35,043 nt of DNA from Bacteroidales bacterium (GTDB lineage Bacteria; Bacteroidota; Bacteroidia; Bacteroidales; CG2-30-32-10), in assembly GCA_035353855.1 (NCBI GenBank), contig DAOQAK010000043.1, forward strand, positions 1 to 35,043. The letters are read 5' to 3'. Below are positions 1-7,773 of this stretch, piece after piece (the first letter of the stretch is position 1; every line of letters starts with the position of its first letter). Under the pieces are notes generated by a model, which was given only the letters and a program-made list of their open reading frames with translations, did not search any database and was not told the DNA's origin. Made by a program: the position numbers and the translations under genes.

Positions 1-78
1 AAAACCTAAACTCTTTTGAAAAATATGTCTAACTTATAGGGGGTTAAGACAAAAGTAACAAAAGAAAATTCAAGACGT

Positions 79-291
79 TCATGTATTTTCTGTAAAAGCT
101 ACGATTTGTTTTTCTCCCCGAAAACAAACTCCTCGTTCAGTTAAAAAACCTGAACTCGTCAAACAGCGTTTTCTTAGCTTATAGCTTTCGCACAAAATCA
201 AATCTTGTTTTACTACGAAAATCCCTGAAGGTCGAAATTTAACTTGTAAATTTAATATTCTGTATGTTATTCGTTCTGCGATTAGGAACAT
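79..291 (-). CDS. Doubtful 70-aa ORF in a possible repeat or structured element
   Basis: An open frame of 70 codons on the minus strand, ending in the peptide FRGEKQIVAFTENT. It has no signal peptide, membrane segment or domain that I recognise, and it is rich in Arg, Lys and Cys. Its DNA contains a short hairpin (GTTCAG and CTGAAC arms around an A/T loop, near 139-155). I have an unverified memory of similar short peptides recurring in Bacteroidota genomes, which would fit a dispersed repeat or non-coding RNA better than a gene. The rest of 1-321 shows nothing else I can name. Confidence 0.25.
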   Translation of the reverse strand: MFLIAERITYRILNLQVKFRPSGIFVVKQDLILCESYKLRKRCLTSSGFLTERGVCFRGEKQIVAFTENT

Positions 292-321
292 AATAATTTG
301 TCATTTTTGTATTTATGTAAA

Positions 322-1017
322 TTATTTTTTGTGTAATCCACATTCTTTATTTTCCGGTTCTTCCCACCACCAGCGGCCGGAACGAATATCATCTCCTTTG
401 TTTATTGCACGTGTGCAAGGTTGGCAACCGATGCTTGGGAAATTTTTATCATGCAGAGTATTGTAAGGAACATTATTCTTTTTGATGTAATCCCAAACCT
501 GTTGCTCCGTCCATTCATAAAGAGGATTTATTTTTATTAAATTATTTTCTTTATCCCATTCCACAAGTGGTGTAGCGAATCGGGTAATTGATTGTTCGCG
601 GCGAAGCCCGCAAATCCAGGCATCCATGCCGGTTAATGCTCTTTTTAATGATTGTGTTTTTCTAATTTTGCAACAAAGTTTTCTGTTTTCAACACTTTCG
701 TAAAAAAGATTAATGCCTTTTTTATTTACCATTTTTTCCACTTCTGTAAAATCAGGAAAAAATATTTTTATGTTTATGTTGTAATGTTTGTTAGTCTTTT
801 CGAGTAATTCATAAGTCTCGGGAAATATTCTTCCTGTATCAAGTGTAAAAATATTTGCGTTAGGATTTATTTTTACAATCATATCGGTAATCACCTGGTC
901 TTCCAACCCAAGACTGCTGGCAAATACAATTTTATTTTTGTATTCGTTAAAAAAATATTTCAGAACTTCCTGGGTTTCTGCTTTAGCAAACTTTTTATTT
1001 AATTCTTCGGTGTTCAT
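322..1017 (-). CDS. cysH: Assimilatory adenylyl-sulfate (APS) reductase, thioredoxin-dependent
   Basis: This 231-residue protein belongs to the CysH family, which reduces activated sulfate to sulfite with thioredoxin in cytoplasmic sulfate assimilation. The PP-loop nucleotide-binding region is at the N-terminus (FASSLGLEDQ, residues 32-41). The cysteine pattern decides the substrate: Cys115-Cys116 and Cys198-x2-Cys201 are the four ligands of the [4Fe-4S] cluster found in APS-type enzymes and absent from E. coli-type PAPS reductases. Cys226 in the C-terminal ECGLH motif is the catalytic cysteine. All five are present, so the enzyme looks complete. Its ATG shares one base with the stop of the upstream hydrolase gene (TAATG), which suggests translational coupling. 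No ATP sulfurylase or sulfite reductase lies in the window. The symbol follows family usage. Confidence 0.93.
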   Translation of the reverse strand: MNTEELNKKFAKAETQEVLKYFFNEYKNKIVFASSLGLEDQVITDMIVKINPNANIFTLDTGRIFPETYELLEKTNKHYNINIKIFFPDFTEVEKMVNKKGINLFYESVENRKLCCKIRKTQSLKRALTGMDAWICGLRREQSITRFATPLVEWDKENNLIKINPLYEWTEQQVWDYIKKNNVPYNTLHDKNFPSIGCQPCTRAINKGDDIRSGRWWWEEPENKECGLHKK

Positions 1018-1853
1018 TAAATATCGGTCAGCTTAAAAATATCTTTTACACGTATTCCTTTTTCAGTTTTATGTACGTTGCAGCATTCATGATGCGAATC
1101 GTGTTCGAAAAATAATATATAATTTTCATTTGCTGCAATTTCAAGAAAATCGGTTTTCTCTTTAAGGCTAAGTAAAGGTTGCACATCGTAGCTTGGTATA
1201 TAAGCAATAGGGATGTTGGGAACCGCAGAAATGAAATCGGCCATAAAAATAATTTTTCTTCCTTTATAATCGATCACCGGAATCACTTGTCCCTGGGTGT
1301 GTCCATTTGTTATCAAAATGGAAATTCCATCAGCGAAGGAACCTTCTTTCATTATAAATTGCAATTTTCCTGATTCATAAAGCGACATATAATTTTCGGG
1401 ATGATAGGATGCTTTTTCGCGGGGGTTAGGATTTATAGCCCAATCCCATTGTGCTTTTGAGCAATAATATGTTGCATTAGGGAAAAGCGCTTTAGTATTT
1501 TTATTTTCGGGATTAAAAACTACAGCGCCACCAACATGGTCGAAATGAAGATGTGTAAAAATTACATCAGTAATATCGTTGGGAGAAAAACCTTTTTCCG
1601 ATAATGCTTTTTCCAACGTGTTGCCACGAATAAAAAAATAGGAAAGATATTTTTCACTTTGTTTATTTCCAATACCTGTATCGATTAGAATTTTACGGTT
1701 GCCGGTTTCAATAAGCAGCAAACGATTGCAAACATCGACATTATTATTTTCATCGGGAGGGTAAAGTTTCGACCAAACCGATTTGGGTACTACGCCAAAA
1801 CATGCGCCACCATCGAGTTTAAAATCTTCAGTGTAAATTACATGTAAGTCCAT
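1017..1853 (-). CDS. MBL-fold metallo-hydrolase
   Basis: A protein of about 278 residues with the metallo-beta-lactamase fold. The HxHxDH zinc motif is THLHFDHVGG (residues 100-109). Further predicted metal ligands are the His of GHTQGQ (about 184), the Asp of FMADF (about 205) and the His of FEHD (about 251). The overall pattern resembles the AHL-lactonase/methyl-parathion-hydrolase branch, but the substrate cannot be read from sequence. The frame stays open upstream to 1970, yet I place the start at 1853: homology-like sequence begins at MDLHVIYTEDF, the upstream part lies in palindromic repeat DNA, and a promoter-like motif at 1889-1896 would start transcription inside that extension. The stop overlaps the start of the APS reductase by one base, so the two are probably one operon. 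Confidence 0.88.
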   Translation of the reverse strand: MDLHVIYTEDFKLDGGACFGVVPKSVWSKLYPPDENNNVDVCNRLLLIETGNRKILIDTGIGNKQSEKYLSYFFIRGNTLEKALSEKGFSPNDITDVIFTHLHFDHVGGAVVFNPENKNTKALFPNATYYCSKAQWDWAINPNPREKASYHPENYMSLYESGKLQFIMKEGSFADGISILITNGHTQGQVIPVIDYKGRKIIFMADFISAVPNIPIAYIPSYDVQPLLSLKEKTDFLEIAANENYILFFEHDSHHECCNVHKTEKGIRVKDIFKLTDI

Positions 1854-1888
1854 TAAACGAAATATAATAATATTAAAATTAATAAAAG

Positions 1889-1896
1889 CAAATTTA
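1889..1896 (-). promoter_or_regulatory. Bacteroidota -7 promoter motif before the MBL hydrolase
   Basis: TAAATTTG on the minus strand matches the Bacteroidota -7 consensus TAnnTTTG and lies about 36 bases before the chosen ATG at 1853. No clear -33 element is visible. It supports the shorter start of the hydrolase. Confidence 0.45.
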
Positions 1897-1936
1897 CTAT
1901 TTATTAAGGAATTAGTAAATGATGTTACGCAAAATA

Positions 1937-2198
1937 ATACCTGTTGTATAGATGTAACAGGTATAACCATTGTAAAATTTAAATATCCTTTGGACTATTT
2001 ATACCGATACGTAACAGGTCGCCGCGGCGACTGCAAAAATAATTTTTCAACAAGCGTTACTATCGGCATAACTCGTTCTAATAATTTTTTCAAAATGGAT
2101 AAGAACGAGTATAAATTAACAGTTGGTATAACTATCAACGCCATTTATGGCGTTGAAAAAAAGAACAAGAAAACGGGCTTTAGCCCAAACATATAAAA
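1937..2198. repeat. Cluster of REP-like palindromes (repeat island 1)
   Basis: A gene-free stretch packed with inverted repeats: ATACCTGTT/AACAGGTAT (1937-1945 and 1956-1964); ATACCGATA..GTAAC paired with GTTAC..ATCGGCAT (2001-2015 and 2056-2069) enclosing the perfect palindrome GTCGCCGCGGCGAC (2018-2031); ACTCGTTCT/AGAACGAGT (2071-2079 and 2102-2110); CAACGCC/GGCGTTG (about 2137-2156); and GGGCT/AGCCC (about 2176-2187). The ACTCGTTCT hairpin recurs near 15351. An open frame across 1990-2196 is best explained as repeat DNA. The transposase remnant directly downstream fits a REP/IS200-type origin. Confidence 0.75.
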
Positions 2199-2214
2199 TA
2201 AAATTTCATTCATA

Positions 2215-2387
2215 AAAGTTTATGTGCATTAAGTATGGTCAACAAAGAACAGGGAATCATTATTAACTGTGGATATATGGCTAATCAGGAAGAGCATCAT
2301 AAAAATATTTCATTTCAACAGGAATATGATAAATTTTTTAGACGGTATGGATTTGATATTGAAACATTAATTCTTAGTTTTGGCTAA
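2215..2387 (+). pseudogene. Remnant of an IS200-like (Y1/HUH) transposase, internally deleted
   Basis: Two pieces of one transposase family are joined in different frames. From 2215 one frame reads KVYVH, a stop, then VWSTKNRESLL, matching the usual N-terminus of Bacteroidota IS200-like transposases (YVHIVWSTKNREPLL type). From about 2266 a second frame reads ANQEEHHKNISFQQEYDKF and ends at TAA 2385-2387, matching the C-terminal NQEEHHK..SFxEEY signature. The middle of the protein, which should carry the HUH metal site and the catalytic tyrosine, is missing. The copy is therefore dead through an internal deletion with frame change plus a nonsense codon at 2230. The family assignment rests on recalled signatures, not on a search. 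It is flanked on both sides by palindromes, as expected of REP-associated transposases. Confidence 0.78.
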
Positions 2388-2418
2388 AGCTCTTTTCTTT
2401 TCTTTTCATTGTATTTTG

Positions 2419-2549
2419 AGCACGACTGTAGGTACAACCCAATTAACTGAGCGTGCTTGAAAGCTATATAGTCATGAAAGTTTAGTACCTACGGTACAAT
2501 GAGAAGTGAGTTGTACCTTTCTTTACCAAGCTGTTGTCCCTAACGGGAC
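2419..2549. repeat. Palindromic repeats downstream of the transposase remnant
   Basis: Nested inverted repeats: AGCACG/CGTGCT (2419-2424 and 2452-2457), AGGTACAAC/GTTGTACCT (2430-2438 and 2510-2518), and a tight hairpin GTCCC-TAAC-GGGAC (2536-2549). They form the other side of the remnant. The stretch 2550-2714 before the next gene shows no feature I can name. Confidence 0.6.
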
Positions 2550-2714
2550 ATAATAATAAAATAATGTTGTTTCGATACAAATAATGATTTTGCGTTACAT
2601 CAGTTAGTAAATATTATTTGATAAGCATTTTTTTTAAAAAATTAAGCAGCGATATAAAAAAGATGATGTCTTATGATTAGAAAACTAAATGTTCAACAAT
2701 TAATAATTGATATT

Positions 2715-5006
2715 ATGAAACGAAACTTCTTTACTCTGCTCTTTGCGATAATATCTATATCGGTATTTTCGCAGATACATGAAGTAACCATATCGGGATA
2801 TGTTACTTATGCTACAAGCGGTACAGCTGTTGTCAATCATGAAGTTTATATTTATACTGACAGCATGCAGTATCAACCACTTTTTGATTTTGATGATATG
2901 GTGTATACCAATGCATTTGGGTTTTATTGCGATACCATTTCGGTAGAAAATCAAGGTACGATCTACACCCAGGGTGAATTTATGGTTGGACTTTATGATT
3001 GTAACAACACATTTGTTATGACAACAGTAAGTTTTAATCAGAATAATATTTACATGCAGGCAGATTTTTCTATCTGCAGCACGATCCCTTCTGTGGGCTG
3101 TAATGCGAATTTTTATACCTATCCCGATTCGGCAGGTGGCGTTTATAATTCCACGGTTCATTTTATTGATGCTTCTTCAGAAAATACTACAAACTGGTAT
3201 TGGGATTTTGGCGATGGAACATATTCTGAGTTACAAAACCCGACACATACTTTTACAAATGGAATACATGATGTATGTTTATTTATTATTAAAGCCGATT
3301 CGCTCAATAATGTTTTATGCAGTGATACATTTTGCTCACAGGTAATTACAGGTAATATGATTGAATTCAATAATGCAGATACTTTATATTCAAGTATTCC
3401 ATTTTGCGGACCACGGAATATCAATTTCTATTTTTCAGGTAGAGCCAGAGATTATGCTGATGGGGATTCAGTAGATGTTAAAATAGATTTTGGTGATGCT
3501 ACAGATACTGTTTTTAAATTACCACTTAATTCATATCCCAATGATTTGAACAGTTATTTCTCACTTTTTAATTTTTCTCATCAATATTTAACAACAGGAA
3601 CTTTTATTGCCGAATTTATTGCAATTGCTCCCGATGGAATATCGGATACTGCTTTCAGTACTGAATTCACTATCTATGACAATTGCAGCACCATTTCGGG
3701 AATCGTTTTTAATGACTCAGATCATGATTGTGTATTTGATAATGGTGAAGAGATAATTCCTGGAATTTCTGTGTATTTATATAAATCCGGGACTTTCCTT
3801 GGATGGTGTAATTCTGATAATAATGGAAAATATATTTTTAATGCTCCTGCAGAAGGTATATACCAGGTGAAAATTTCAAATGTAAACAGTTATCAGTTAA
3901 ATTGCCCTGTATCCGGAATGTATCAGGTTTCTTCACTCCCCTCTACCGGAAATGATTTTGCTTTATCTGTTGATTCAATAAGTTGCAATGCATTCTTTTA
4001 TGCTTATCCTTCTGCAAATGATTTTTCATATTATTTTGTAAATACTTTTTCAGGAAATATAACAAACTGGTATTGGAGTTTTGGTGATGGTACTTCATCA
4101 ACATTACAGAATCCTTATCATACTTATAATGCAAATGGAAATTATCATGTTTGTTTATACATTTCAGGAGATTCATGCCAGGATACTTATTGTACTACTA
4201 TAACAATAGATCAGTCGCTTAATTGTGATATTTATGTTCTGGGAAATTCAATAACAAATGAATCAGCGCCGGGAGTTGCTGATGGAGCTATAAATATAGA
4301 TGTGTACGGAGGAATACCACCATATTCATATGAATGGAGTAATGGCGCTACAACAAAAAATATTTCCGGTTTAACTTCAGGATATTATGATGTGGTAGTA
4401 ACTGATAGTTCTTTTTGCCAGACATGGGCTACATTTGAAATACTCAATGTTTCTGATTCGTTGAACTGGTATGAAGCGGATTCAATTTTTTCAACTCCTG
4501 TCGATACTTGTTTTGATTTCCCAATATATAACGCATCGATTTATAACTATACTATTGTTAACGATTCAACTATATCTGTTACCTGGATTTTATATGACAA
4601 CTCAAATACAAGTGCGGGTTTTGTTACAGTTGAATATACTATAAATGTGAACAGTTATTACCTGGCAAATCTGGTAATAGAATGCGATTCTTTTATTTAT
4701 AGTTACTATGATTATATTCATGTTCTTGAAAATTCAATGGGAGTAATAACAACCGAAAATATTACCGGGAGTATAAATATATTTCCAAATCCTGTAGTTG
4801 ATGAATTAAATATTAAATGTGAAAACGTAAAGGATGTTTCAGAAATTAATATTCTTAATTCGATGGGACAGGTAATTCAGAGTGACAATATGATTTCAGG
4901 TAAGCAGGATGTGATAAAAATTAATACCTCATCATTATCAAAAGGATTATACTTTGTTCAGCTTGTTTGTAAAGGGCAAATCTTAACCGGCCGATTTGTC
5001 AAATAA
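2715..5006 (+). CDS. Secreted PKD-domain protein with T9SS type A sorting tail
   Basis: A 763-residue exported protein. It begins with a signal peptide (MKRNFFTLLFAIISISVFSQ). Two PKD domains carry the hallmark WDFGDGT (residues 163-169) and WSFGDGT (about 454-460). Between them lies an SdrD B-like repeat (about 324-392, FNDSDHDCVFDNGEE). After the second PKD comes a SprB-type repeat (about 503-575, GGIPPYSYEWSNGATT). The last 80 residues are a T9SS sorting domain (INIFPNPVVDELNI, LSKGLYFVQL), so the protein should cross the outer membrane by type IX secretion and be attached or released. Such proteins are usually adhesins or matrix components; no catalytic domain is visible. The frame is open from 2673, but the Met at 2715 starts the signal peptide directly. 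A hairpin terminator follows the stop. Confidence 0.9.
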   Translation: MKRNFFTLLFAIISISVFSQIHEVTISGYVTYATSGTAVVNHEVYIYTDSMQYQPLFDFDDMVYTNAFGFYCDTISVENQGTIYTQGEFMVGLYDCNNTFVMTTVSFNQNNIYMQADFSICSTIPSVGCNANFYTYPDSAGGVYNSTVHFIDASSENTTNWYWDFGDGTYSELQNPTHTFTNGIHDVCLFIIKADSLNNVLCSDTFCSQVITGNMIEFNNADTLYSSIPFCGPRNINFYFSGRARDYADGDSVDVKIDFGDATDTVFKLPLNSYPNDLNSYFSLFNFSHQYLTTGTFIAEFIAIAPDGISDTAFSTEFTIYDNCSTISGIVFNDSDHDCVFDNGEEIIPGISVYLYKSGTFLGWCNSDNNGKYIFNAPAEGIYQVKISNVNSYQLNCPVSGMYQVSSLPSTGNDFALSVDSISCNAFFYAYPSANDFSYYFVNTFSGNITNWYWSFGDGTSSTLQNPYHTYNANGNYHVCLYISGDSCQDTYCTTITIDQSLNCDIYVLGNSITNESAPGVADGAINIDVYGGIPPYSYEWSNGATTKNISGLTSGYYDVVVTDSSFCQTWATFEILNVSDSLNWYEADSIFSTPVDTCFDFPIYNASIYNYTIVNDSTISVTWILYDNSNTSAGFVTVEYTINVNSYYLANLVIECDSFIYSYYDYIHVLENSMGVITTENITGSINIFPNPVVDELNIKCENVKDVSEINILNSMGQVIQSDNMISGKQDVIKINTSSLSKGLYFVQLVCKGQILTGRFVK

Positions 5007-5028
5007 AAAACCTTTATTAATAATGATG

Positions 5029-5061
5029 AAGCAGCGGTTTGAAAAGATCGCTGCTTTTTTT
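5029..5061 (+). terminator. Rho-independent terminator after the PKD protein gene
   Basis: Stem AAGCAGCG (5029-5036) and CGCTGCTT (5049-5056) around a 12-base loop, followed by a run of seven T. It lies 23 bases after the stop codon and is oriented for plus-strand transcription. Confidence 0.85.
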
Positions 5062-5137
5062 ATGAATTTTATTTTGATTCACAATCGACTGTTAATATGT
5101 TATTTTCGGGATGTAAATTATCAATGAACATTAGCTT

Positions 5138-5145
5138 TAAATTTG
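5138..5145 (+). promoter_or_regulatory. Bacteroidota -7 promoter motif before mpl
   Basis: TAAATTTG fits TAnnTTTG and ends 25 bases before the ATG at 5170. It lies downstream of the terminator, so mpl is probably transcribed on its own. No convincing -33 element was found. Confidence 0.4.
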
Positions 5146-5169
5146 TTCCTAAACCAAGAATATATTAAA

Positions 5170-6531
5170 ATGAAAAATGTTCATTTTATTGCAATAGGTG
5201 GCAGTGCTATGCATAACCTTGCAATTGCGTTGTGTAAAAAAGGTTATCATGTCAGTGGTTCTGATGATGAAATTTTTGAACCATCGAAAAGCCGTCTGGC
5301 AAAATATAATCTTTTACCTGCCAAAGAAGGCTGGGATGAAAATTTAATTCAACCTGAACTGGATGCTGTTATTCTTGGAATGCATGCAAGGGCAGATAAC
5401 CCGGAACTTCTGAAAGCACAACAATTAGGAATAAAAGTTTTTTCATATCCCGAATATTTATACGAACAATCGAAAGACAAAATACGTGTTGTGATTGGCG
5501 GAAGCCATGGTAAAACCACTATTACAGCTATGGTGCTTCATGTTCTGAATTATCATAATGTGGAATGTGATTATATGGTTGGCGCGCAGCTTGAAGGTTT
5601 TGATGTGATGGTAAAACTTACGGAGTCGGCACCATATATCATTCTCGAAGGTGATGAATACCTAACTTCACCAATTGACCGCCGCCCGAAATTTCATTTG
5701 TACATGCCCGATATAGCCCTGATCAGTGGCATTGCATGGGATCATATTAATGTTTTTCCGACGTTTGAAAATTATGTTGAACAGTTCAGAATATTTGCTA
5801 ACCTTATCAGTGATAATGGAGCATTGATTTATTGCGAAGAAGATGACGTATTAAAAAAAATGTGTGAAGGAATAGAAAAGAATATTGATAAGATTCCCTA
5901 TACCTTTCCGGAATATAAAATTTGTAATGGGATTACTTATGTTTATTCAGAAACAGGAATTTTTCCATTACGGATTTTTGGCAAACACAATTTGTTAAAC
6001 CTGAATGGGGCAAGGTATATTTGTAATAAACTTGGAATAAATGATGAAAAATATTTCGAAGCAATAAGTTCTTTTGCCGGTGCATCGAAAAGATTAGAGC
6101 TGGTAAAGAAAAATGATTACACAAATATTTACAAGGATTTTGCTCATTCGCCTTCAAAATTAATAGCTACAACACAAGCGGTAAAAGAACAGTTCCCTGA
6201 ACGACATTTGGTGGCTTGCATTGAACTGCACACCTTCAGCAGTCTTACTGCAGAATTTTTAAATGAATATAAAGGAACAATGAAATATGCGGATACTGCC
6301 TGTGTATATTTCAATCCTCATACTATTGAACATAAAAAATTGCCTCCTATCACAAAAGAGCAGGTTCAAAAGGCATTCGACAGAAAAGATATTCTGGTAT
6401 ATACTGACAGTAATGTATTGGTAAATGATTTATTGAAATTGAATTGGGAAAAAAGAAATCTTCTCCTGATGAGCTCTGGTAATTTTGACGGTATCAACTT
6501 TCCCGACTTAGCCGATAAGATTATAAGTTAA
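5170..6531 (+). CDS. mpl: UDP-MurNAc:L-Ala-gamma-D-Glu-meso-DAP ligase (murein recycling)
   Basis: A 453-residue Mur-ligase family protein. Mpl joins the recovered tripeptide L-Ala-gamma-D-Glu-meso-diaminopimelate to UDP-MurNAc in the cytoplasm, saving one route of peptidoglycan precursor synthesis. The N-terminal Rossmann region reads HFIAIGGSAMHNLA (residues 4-17), with Ser-Ala-Met where MurC usually has a Gly-rich GIGM-like motif. The ATP-binding P-loop is GGSHGKTTITAM (about 109-120). EGDEYLTSPIDRRPKF (about 160-175) and AWDHINVFPT (about 191-200) match Mpl rather than MurC. The C-terminal ligase domain contains DFAHSPSK. Length is normal for the family. The frame extends to a TTG at 5143, but ATG 5170 starts the conserved MKNVHFIAIGG. 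MurC is the alternative, judged much less likely from the motifs. Confidence 0.9.
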   Translation: MKNVHFIAIGGSAMHNLAIALCKKGYHVSGSDDEIFEPSKSRLAKYNLLPAKEGWDENLIQPELDAVILGMHARADNPELLKAQQLGIKVFSYPEYLYEQSKDKIRVVIGGSHGKTTITAMVLHVLNYHNVECDYMVGAQLEGFDVMVKLTESAPYIILEGDEYLTSPIDRRPKFHLYMPDIALISGIAWDHINVFPTFENYVEQFRIFANLISDNGALIYCEEDDVLKKMCEGIEKNIDKIPYTFPEYKICNGITYVYSETGIFPLRIFGKHNLLNLNGARYICNKLGINDEKYFEAISSFAGASKRLELVKKNDYTNIYKDFAHSPSKLIATTQAVKEQFPERHLVACIELHTFSSLTAEFLNEYKGTMKYADTACVYFNPHTIEHKKLPPITKEQVQKAFDRKDILVYTDSNVLVNDLLKLNWEKRNLLLMSSGNFDGINFPDLADKIIS

Positions 6532-6536
6532 TCAAC

Positions 6537-6544
6537 TATATTTG
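6537..6544 (+). promoter_or_regulatory. Bacteroidota -7 promoter motif before the DUF1573 gene
   Basis: TATATTTG matches TAnnTTTG and ends 19 bases before the ATG at 6564. The gene lies only 32 bases after mpl, so read-through from mpl is also possible. Confidence 0.45.
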
Positions 6545-6563
6545 CATTTTCAAAATCTGATTT

Positions 6564-7691
6564 ATGAGAACTAAAATTTTTATTATTGCATTATTGTTAT
6601 TCCCTGCATTAGTTATTTCACAGAATAAAGCAGTCATTAAATTCGATACTACCTCGCATGACTTCGGAAAAATTAAAGAAGAAGGAGGAAATGTTATTTA
6701 TACCTTTTTCTTTTCAAATACAGGAACCGACCCATTAAAACTTACCAATGTAAAACCCGGTTGTGGCTGCACCACTGCTGATTGGTCGAAAGACCCGGTA
6801 TTGCCCGGACAAAAAGGATATATCAAAACTGTTTATAATCCCATGAACCGTCCCGGGCAGTTTCATAAAGCAATAACAGTTACATCAAATGCTACTGTTC
6901 CAACCCAGGTTTTAATTATTACCGGCGAAGTGTTGGCAAGAGCCAAAACATATAAGGATACGTTTACTGTTGCTTCAGGGAATTTGCGAATGATGTCGAA
7001 TCATATTGCTTTTATGGAATTAAAAAACTATGAAACAAAAACGGATACTGTTGAAATATTGAACGACTGGAATAAACCAATGACATTTGAAGTTACCACA
7101 AAGCTGGCTTTTGCTAAATGTATTGTAAAACCTGAAAAGTTGGAGCCTAAAGAAAAAGGATTGATCATTCTTACATATGATGCTTCTAAAAGGCAGGATT
7201 GGGGCTTGATATATGATTATGTAACCATTGCTACAAATGATAGCATAGATGCCAATAAAACAATAACTGTAAGTGCAAATATTCTTGAAGATTTTTCGAA
7301 ATTAACTCCTGAACAAAAAAAGACATCACCCAAAATTGTTTTTGAAAATGAAATATATGATTTTGGTACAATTAAAGAAGGAGATACGGCAAAGTACACT
7401 TTTAATTTTAAAAATAATGGTAAAGGAAATCTTATCATCAGGAAAATAAAAGCAAGCTGTGGTTGTGTTACAACACAGATAATCAATAAAAGTGTAAAGA
7501 AAAAGAAATCTAATGTTGCTGTAGCCGGTGATAAATTTCTTTTCAAGAAAGGGAAAAGCGGAAGTATAGAAATTGTGTTTAATTCAACAGGAAGAAAAGG
7601 TGATCCTACAAAAACGATAACTGTTATAACCAATGATCCCGAAACACCGGTGATAAATTTAAGCATAAAAGGAAAAGTGGAAGGGAAGTAA
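6564..7691 (+). CDS. Exported protein with two DUF1573 domains
   Basis: A 375-residue protein with an N-terminal signal peptide (FIIALLLFPALVISQ). Two DUF1573 domains are visible. The first is at about 26-125, with FDTTSHDFGKIKEEGG and the GCGCTT motif. The second is at about 255-372, with YDFGTIKEGDTAKYTF and SCGCVT. DUF1573 is an immunoglobulin-like (ASH-type) fold common in Bacteroidota and thought to act outside the inner membrane; its molecular role is unknown. The segment between the two domains looks like a diverged third beta-sandwich (about 128-240). No T9SS tail or lipobox is present, so the protein is probably periplasmic. A basic insertion KSVKKKKS sits in the second domain. It ends at a strong bidirectional hairpin. 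Confidence 0.88.
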   Translation: MRTKIFIIALLLFPALVISQNKAVIKFDTTSHDFGKIKEEGGNVIYTFFFSNTGTDPLKLTNVKPGCGCTTADWSKDPVLPGQKGYIKTVYNPMNRPGQFHKAITVTSNATVPTQVLIITGEVLARAKTYKDTFTVASGNLRMMSNHIAFMELKNYETKTDTVEILNDWNKPMTFEVTTKLAFAKCIVKPEKLEPKEKGLIILTYDASKRQDWGLIYDYVTIATNDSIDANKTITVSANILEDFSKLTPEQKKTSPKIVFENEIYDFGTIKEGDTAKYTFNFKNNGKGNLIIRKIKASCGCVTTQIINKSVKKKKSNVAVAGDKFLFKKGKSGSIEIVFNSTGRKGDPTKTITVITNDPETPVINLSIKGKVEGK

Positions 7692-7721
7692 TATCAATTG
7701 TTAATTTAAAATATTTCGATA

Positions 7722-7762
7722 AACAGCAGTGGCGGCGCGTGAAACGCGCCGCCACTGCTGTT
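7722..7762. terminator. Bidirectional terminator, perfect 19-bp stem with 3-base loop
   Basis: Left arm AACAGCAGTGGCGGCGCGT (7722-7740), loop GAA, right arm 7744-7762, fully complementary. It sits between the convergent DUF1573 gene and metF, 30 bases past one stop and 12 past the other. Flanking A/T sequence is present on both sides but no long T run, so it could also be a dispersed palindrome reused as a terminator. The stem is far richer in GC than its surroundings. Confidence 0.8.
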
Positions 7763-7773
7763 ATAAAGATTTC

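Noticed and set aside
1854..1970. N-terminal extension of the MBL hydrolase
   Set aside because: The extension lies over palindromic repeat DNA and a promoter-like motif and has no resemblance to the family's N-terminus.
1990..2196. 68-residue ORF
   Set aside because: It runs across hairpins of repeat island 1 and has no protein features.
2700..3161. 153-residue ORF opposite the start of the PKD protein gene
   Set aside because: Antisense frame of a clear signal-peptide and PKD coding region; no domain visible.
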